Positions 14,674 through 18,360 of a stretch of DNA of 18,360 nt are shown piece by piece. Position 1 is the stretch's first letter. Every line of letters begins with the position of its first letter. The position numbers and the translations under genes were made by a program. Below the pieces are notes generated by a model, which ran no database searches, was not told the DNA's origin, and saw nothing but the letters and a program-made list of their open reading frames with translations. The DNA is from an uncultured bacterium (lineage in GTDB: Bacteria > Verrucomicrobiota > Kiritimatiellia > RFP12 > UBA1067): assembly GCA_902779075.1 (NCBI GenBank), contig CACZAK010000101.1, positions 1 to 18,360 of the forward strand, in the 5' to 3' direction.

Positions 14674-16263
14674 TCACAGAGGTTCGATGATGGGTTCGTC
14701 GATGTTGCGCTTCTTCGCGCTGAAGTTGATGCCGATGAGCGTGACGGGGCGCTTGTCCGCCTTGTAGGCGTCCGCGTAGCCCTTCTCGCGTATCTGCCGG
14801 ATCGCCGCCTTCGCGGAGCGATTGAACTTGAACTCGAACACGTACACGCCCTTCCGCGTCTCCACGATCGCGTCGGCGTAGCCTCGTGCAGAAGTCTGCT
14901 CCGCATGGACCGTCGCACTCAAGAACTTCATGAACATCAGGAAATATCGTTTTGCCTCTGCTTCGTCCTTCACGCGCCATGTAGACGGAAGCGCGGCGTA
15001 AAGCGAGAAAAGCGTTTCATTCGTCAGCGCGTCGACGTTCCCTTCCGCCAACTGCCGCTTCGCGACGTCCACGAACACCGTGAACGAAGATTCGTCCATG
15101 TGCATGATGGTACGCCAGAAGTTCGACTTCAGGTTCTCGCGCACCTCGAAGTTCGGGACGCCGAGGACGAGTCCGGAAACGTAGCGTCCGTCGGGCGAGT
15201 CGGTCCAGACGACCTTCTTGATGGTGAGATAGCCGCTCTGGTAGAGAAGTGGAATCCACGGCAGGTCGTTCGCGTCGCACACGTCAAGGTCGCCCGGCGT
15301 CGTCGCGACCTCGGCGAGGTCGGACGGCATCTTGCCGCCGGCCTGGAGCCGCTCCACGACGAGCGTGGGGACGCCCGTCTTTGACCAGTAGTCCGTGAGA
15401 ATGCCTGAAGGCAACGCCTGACCGACCGAGACGGGATTCAGCACCTTGACATTCGAGTAGGGCGAGAAGCGGTAGGAGTCGTACCACGCGAGAAGCCGCT
15501 TGAGCGCGACCTAGCGCGTGCAGCGGAGCTTCCGCGCGAACGCGCCGAGCTGCGGCGCGAGAGTGGTCTCGATCTCCTTGCGCGTGTAGCCGAGCATCCC
15601 AGCGAACTCGGGACGGTCCATCGTGAGGTCGGTGAGTTTGTTGAGCGCGGAGAACACGGAGAGTTTCGTGAACTTCGAGACGCCCGTCATCATCATGAAG
15701 CGAATCGACCCGACATTGTCCTTGATGCCGCCGTAGAAGTCGTGCAACACCGCGCGCGCGGGGCCGATCTTTCCCGTACGGAGGAATGTCTGCAGCGGCA
15801 CGTCGTACTCGTCGATGAGCAGCACGAACTGCCCATGCTTCTTCGCGAGCGCCTCGAGCGTCTCCGAAAACGCCTTGCCGCAGTCCCCGCATTCCCGCCA
15901 GTTGACCTTGAGCCCGTATTCGCGCGCAATCTTCTTCGACACACCCCAGAGATTTTTCTCAAGCCCAGGAAGGTCCTGCGCGGCCTCCGAACGCATGTTG
16001 AGGCTGACGACCGGATATGTCTTCGACCAGTCCCACTTCTTTTCGATCTTAAGGCCCTTGAAGAGCTTCTTCTTGCCCTCGAACAGGCACTTGAAGGTCG
16101 AGAGCATCAGCGACTTGCCGAACCGTCGCGGACGCGAGATGAAGTAGATGGCGTCCTTGTCACGCTTGGCAAGCCGATAGAGCATGTCCGTCTTATCGAC
16201 GTACACGTATCCGCCCTTTATCAGCCCCTCAAAGTCATAGTTCGCTGTCGCGATCGGTTTCAT
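14674..16263 (-). pseudogene. AAA-ATPase-like / DUF1703 PD-(D/E)XK protein interrupted by one amber codon
   Basis: One continuous frame of 530 codons runs from ATG 16263 (AGGA 7 bp upstream) to 14674, with a single in-frame TAG at 15511-15513. The first part has VYVDKTDMLYRLAKRDKDAI, the P-loop-like RPRRFGKS and Walker B FVLLIDEYDVPL, matching the AAA-ATPase_like family (PF09820). After the TAG the frame reads WYDSYRFSPYSNVKVLNPVS, the usual continuation of the family. The C-terminal DUF1703 nuclease-like domain has GYADAIV and VYVFEFKFNRSAKAAIRQI (D...ExK). These proteins are abundant and multicopy in gut Bacteroidota and PVC genomes, and their role is unknown. A nonsense mutation is the simplest reading, since TAG ends several intact genes here. 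Suppression or a sequencing error remain possible. Confidence 0.9.
15511..15513 (-). other. In-frame amber codon in the AAA-ATPase/DUF1703 gene
   Basis: TAG separates RKLRCTR from VALKRLLAWYDSYRF in the same frame. A single C-to-T change from a CAG codon would suffice. No homopolymer is nearby. Confidence 0.9.
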
Positions 16264-16319
16264 GCGTCTGTCCTATAATTTCCTTGTCTCTCTGCGGATT
16301 TGGCAAGTCTCATGTTATG

Positions 16320-17069
16320 TTAGAAGCCCGTAACCGTGACAGACCAATTGATGGCAGGCCTGTTGCATGTAGCCATACCAGTGCCCACTCCGTCAACGAC
16401 AACTCCCGACACCTTTACCGTGTACTTCTTCAGCTTGATCCGAGGCGATGCGCCTTGCAGTTCGTACACCTTGAAAGAACCTTTAAAAGTACCCTTCTTG
16501 GGAGTGTACGTTACCTTGATCGCCGAAAGGTTAGTACCCTTCTTCGTATCGGCCACTAGGCCATATCCGGTTGACTCATCATATACTAGCGGCGTCACGC
16601 CATCTTTGACTTTCGCCCATTTGACAGTTGCGGCACGGCCAAAATCCCACTTTCTGCCAGACACGCTTGCCGTCTCGTCCAGCGGCAGAAGGTATTCCAC
16701 CACGTCGCCCTTGAACATCGATATGTCGTCCGCATTCACGGACACGCTGGCGTTGGAACCATACCAGCTGCCGCCAACATTAGCGCTCTGAACATGGTAG
16801 CCGCCAAGCGAACCCGCGAATTTGCCGCCTCCTATCGTCACGGTCATGGTCCCGAAGTTCTTGACTTCCAACGATACCCTTTTAGGCGAAACGCCGTCAA
16901 TGTTCATAACCTTGCCGGCCTTAACCGCACGTCTCTTTCCGTCAAGGCCCGTAACAGAGCCTGAAACACGCCCAGACCGATTCCTTGCATTAACTTTTGC
17001 TAGTTTTAGCTCCACAATGCCGACGACTTTGCCGTTGTCATACACCGCACCCATCAATGTAGTCGTTTT
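16320..17069 (-). other. C-terminal module shared with the 3435 gene
   Basis: It holds TTLMGAVYDNGKVVGIVELK, SVTGLDGKRRAVKAGK, KKGTFKGSFKVYE and TVKVSGVVVDGVGTGMA in the same order as the large surface protein. It is about 100 residues shorter; the missing part is the middle of the longer version. Confidence 0.8.
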
Positions 17070-18360
17070 TGGAGCCCTATACGCATCAGTAATATCGCTT
17101 TCGGTCAACGCCCCGTAAGGTAACGATGCCGGATCCACGACCGGTTTAGAGGGAGACGGCGAAGAAGGCTTAACTGTCGAGTTATAGTATTTGGCCTTCA
17201 TTCCCAGCCACTTGCCGCTGGAATCCACCGTGAATCCGCTCGCTCCGTACGGCACGTAGACAACGCAACCTGAAGCCACATTTGAAAACGCATACGATCC
17301 CACATACGGGGCGTTCCAGCTGAATACTACGCTTGAAAGGGCACTGCAATCATTAAATGCCGCATCTCCTATGCTTTCAATGCCCACCGGGAAAGTCACT
17401 TCGGCTATGCTGCTGCAAAACTGAAACGCACCAATACCTATGGACTTCAAACCATTGCCCAACACAACACTCTTTAGCGCGATGCAGCCGTTGAACGCAT
17501 AATCCCCTATGCTCTCCACGCTGTCGGGTATCTTAACGCCTGCCAGCCTGGAGCAACCGAAAAACGCATTCGCGCCTATGTTTTTAACCCCATTGCCGAT
17601 GACGACGCTGGTAAGCAAATCACAGCCCAGAAAAGCGTTGTCGCCAATGTCCGTGACGCTGTCGGGTATCACAATGGACGTCAGATTCCTGTTACCGGAG
17701 AACGCATTGGGCCCGATGCTCTTCACGCCGTCGCCAAGCGTCACGCTGGTGATTTTTGAGTTGCCGGAGAACATGTCGTCAACGATTGGTCCGGAGCCGA
17801 TCTTGATGCTCGTCAGGGCATTGCAACCGTTAAATGCATCCTTCCCAATGCTCTTCACCCCATTGCCAATCGAGATGCTGGCTAGTGAACTGCAGTTGTA
17901 GAACGCCTTTTCGCCGATGCTCTCCACGCTGTCGGGTATCACAACGGATGTCAAGCCCGTGCAGCCGGAAAACGCATTCGCACCAATGCTCTTCACACTC
18001 GATCCAATCTGCACACTGGTAAGCGAATCGCAGCCGTTAAACGCATTGTCGCCGATGTACTCGACACCATCGGGGATCACCACGCCCGTCAACTTGGAAC
18101 AACCGGAGAACGCCGACTCACCAATATTCCTCACGCCGCTGCCAATCGTCACGCTGGTGAGCGTCGTGCAGTCCAAGAACGCATTGTCGCCAATGTTCGT
18201 GACGCCGCCTCCGATCACAACGCCTGTGAGCGCCGCGCAGTCCCGGAACGCGCCCTCCCCTATGTCCGTCACGGGCTTGCCGCCAAGCGTCGTCGGGGTC
18301 GTCAGACGGCCCGTGGCGGGGGACACGCCGGTAATCACGGCCCTGTCGTAGTATCTTACA
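16320..18360 (-). CDS. BspA-like leucine-rich-repeat surface protein with the shared C-terminal module, partial at 5' end
   Basis: The frame is open to the right edge of the window (RYYDRAVITG precedes the GTG at 18338), so the start and any signal peptide lie outside. About 14 repeats of ~23 residues with the pattern L-x-x-V-x-I-x-x-x-V-x-x-I-G-x-x-A-F-x-x-C occupy 17289-18266. These are Treponema pallidum/BspA-type LRR (LRR_5), found on adhesins and other exported proteins. A linker with PSSPSPSKP follows, then ~250 residues homologous to the C-terminus of the 3435 protein. The protein is probably surface-exposed and binding a partner or matrix, which is inference. One repeat near 17740-17800 (IGSGPIVDDMFSGNSKIT) deviates, lacking the V-x-x-I-G step. 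The stop is TAA at 16320-16322, 57 bp upstream of the AAA-ATPase start. Confidence 0.9.
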   Translation of the reverse strand, partial: VRYYDRAVITGVSPATGRLTTPTTLGGKPVTDIGEGAFRDCAALTGVVIGGGVTNIGDNAFLDCTTLTSVTIGSGVRNIGESAFSGCSKLTGVVIPDGVEYIGDNAFNGCDSLTSVQIGSSVKSIGANAFSGCTGLTSVVIPDSVESIGEKAFYNCSSLASISIGNGVKSIGKDAFNGCNALTSIKIGSGPIVDDMFSGNSKITSVTLGDGVKSIGPNAFSGNRNLTSIVIPDSVTDIGDNAFLGCDLLTSVVIGNGVKNIGANAFFGCSRLAGVKIPDSVESIGDYAFNGCIALKSVVLGNGLKSIGIGAFQFCSSIAEVTFPVGIESIGDAAFNDCSALSSVVFSWNAPYVGSYAFSNVASGCVVYVPYGASGFTVDSSGKWLGMKAKYYNSTVKPSSPSPSKPVVDPASLPYGALTESDITDAYRAPKTTTLMGAVYDNGKVVGIVELKLAKVNARNRSGRVSGSVTGLDGKRRAVKAGKVMNIDGVSPKRVSLEVKNFGTMTVTIGGGKFAGSLGGYHVQSANVGGSWYGSNASVSVNADDISMFKGDVVEYLLPLDETASVSGRKWDFGRAATVKWAKVKDGVTPLVYDESTGYGLVADTKKGTNLSAIKVTYTPKKGTFKGSFKVYELQGASPRIKLKKYTVKVSGVVVDGVGTGMATCNRPAINWSVTVTGF
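17289..18266 (-). repeat. Leucine-rich repeat array, alternating two unit types
   Basis: Units of ~69 bp alternate between an IPDSVESIG type and an IGNGVKSIG type, giving a higher-order period of ~138 bp. Near-identical DNA such as GCTGTCGGGTATC recurs around 17520, 17660 and 17930. Confidence 0.85.

Noticed and set aside
15511..16263. Stop-codon reassignment (TAG read as an amino acid) in this genome
   Set aside because: TAG appears as the natural terminator of the GH2, transporter and large surface-protein genes, so general reassignment is unlikely.
17289..18266. CRISPR-like regular repeats
   Set aside because: The ~69-bp periodicity is entirely explained by leucine-rich-repeat codons. 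The units are imperfect and have no distinct spacers.

Overview
This 18.4 kb window looks like a chromosomal segment of an uncultured, probably gut-associated, bacterium of the PVC group. A Kiritimatiellota/Verrucomicrobiota-type lineage is my best guess. The reasons are exported multi-domain surface proteins with InlB-type and BspA-type repeats sharing one C-terminal module, a Tat-exported sugar-isomerase-like protein, a secreted GH2 glycosidase and an AAA-ATPase/PD-(D/E)XK (DUF1703) protein. This placement is inference: no rRNA or tRNA is present. The backbone is GC-rich (aromatic amino acid genes, transporter, isomerase, glycosidase). The tetratricopeptide gene (about 1.23-2.9 kb) and most of the large surface-protein gene (about 4.7-8.5 kb) are clearly more AT-rich.

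Layout. Positions 1-1217 (+) hold the 3' end of a prephenate dehydratase (ACT domain) and a complete chorismate synthase (aroC), so this is a small aromatic amino acid operon. Next, on the minus strand, comes a tetratricopeptide lipoprotein gene (1230-2858). It is followed by a second, decayed aroC fragment on the plus strand (2961-3429) with two in-frame deletions and a 4-bp frameshift. Positions 3435-8551 (-) hold a very large exported protein split into two reading frames just after a 23-residue poly-aspartate tract. It carries an HEMQH metallopeptidase-like motif, two InlB B-repeats, a Gly/Ser/Asp linker and a C-terminal module.

Positions 8618-11546 (-) form a likely two-gene unit: a Tat-signal isomerase-like protein followed by an OFA-type major facilitator. 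Upstream lies a compact, highly structured transcription unit (11618-11751) with its own promoter and intrinsic terminator. It could be a small RNA or a transcription-attenuating leader, and I consider it one of the two best candidates for something undescribed. Positions 11894-12238 (-) encode an RRM RNA-binding protein with a good promoter and terminator. Positions 12370-14624 (-) are a GH2 glycosidase broken by a deletion. Positions 14674-16263 (-) are an AAA-ATPase/DUF1703 gene broken by one in-frame amber codon. Positions 16320-18360 (-) are the 3' part of a BspA-like leucine-rich-repeat surface protein running off the window.

How the parts relate. The two surface proteins have unrelated passenger regions but end in a homologous module, which suggests a common sorting or surface-display function; this is the second strong candidate. 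The aroC remnant differs from the intact gene almost only at synonymous sites, except for its last ~75 bp, which are nearly identical. It therefore looks like an imported or anciently duplicated allele later spliced to a recent copy of the local aroC 3' end. Four genes in the window are interrupted, so either local decay is in progress or some interruptions are assembly errors.
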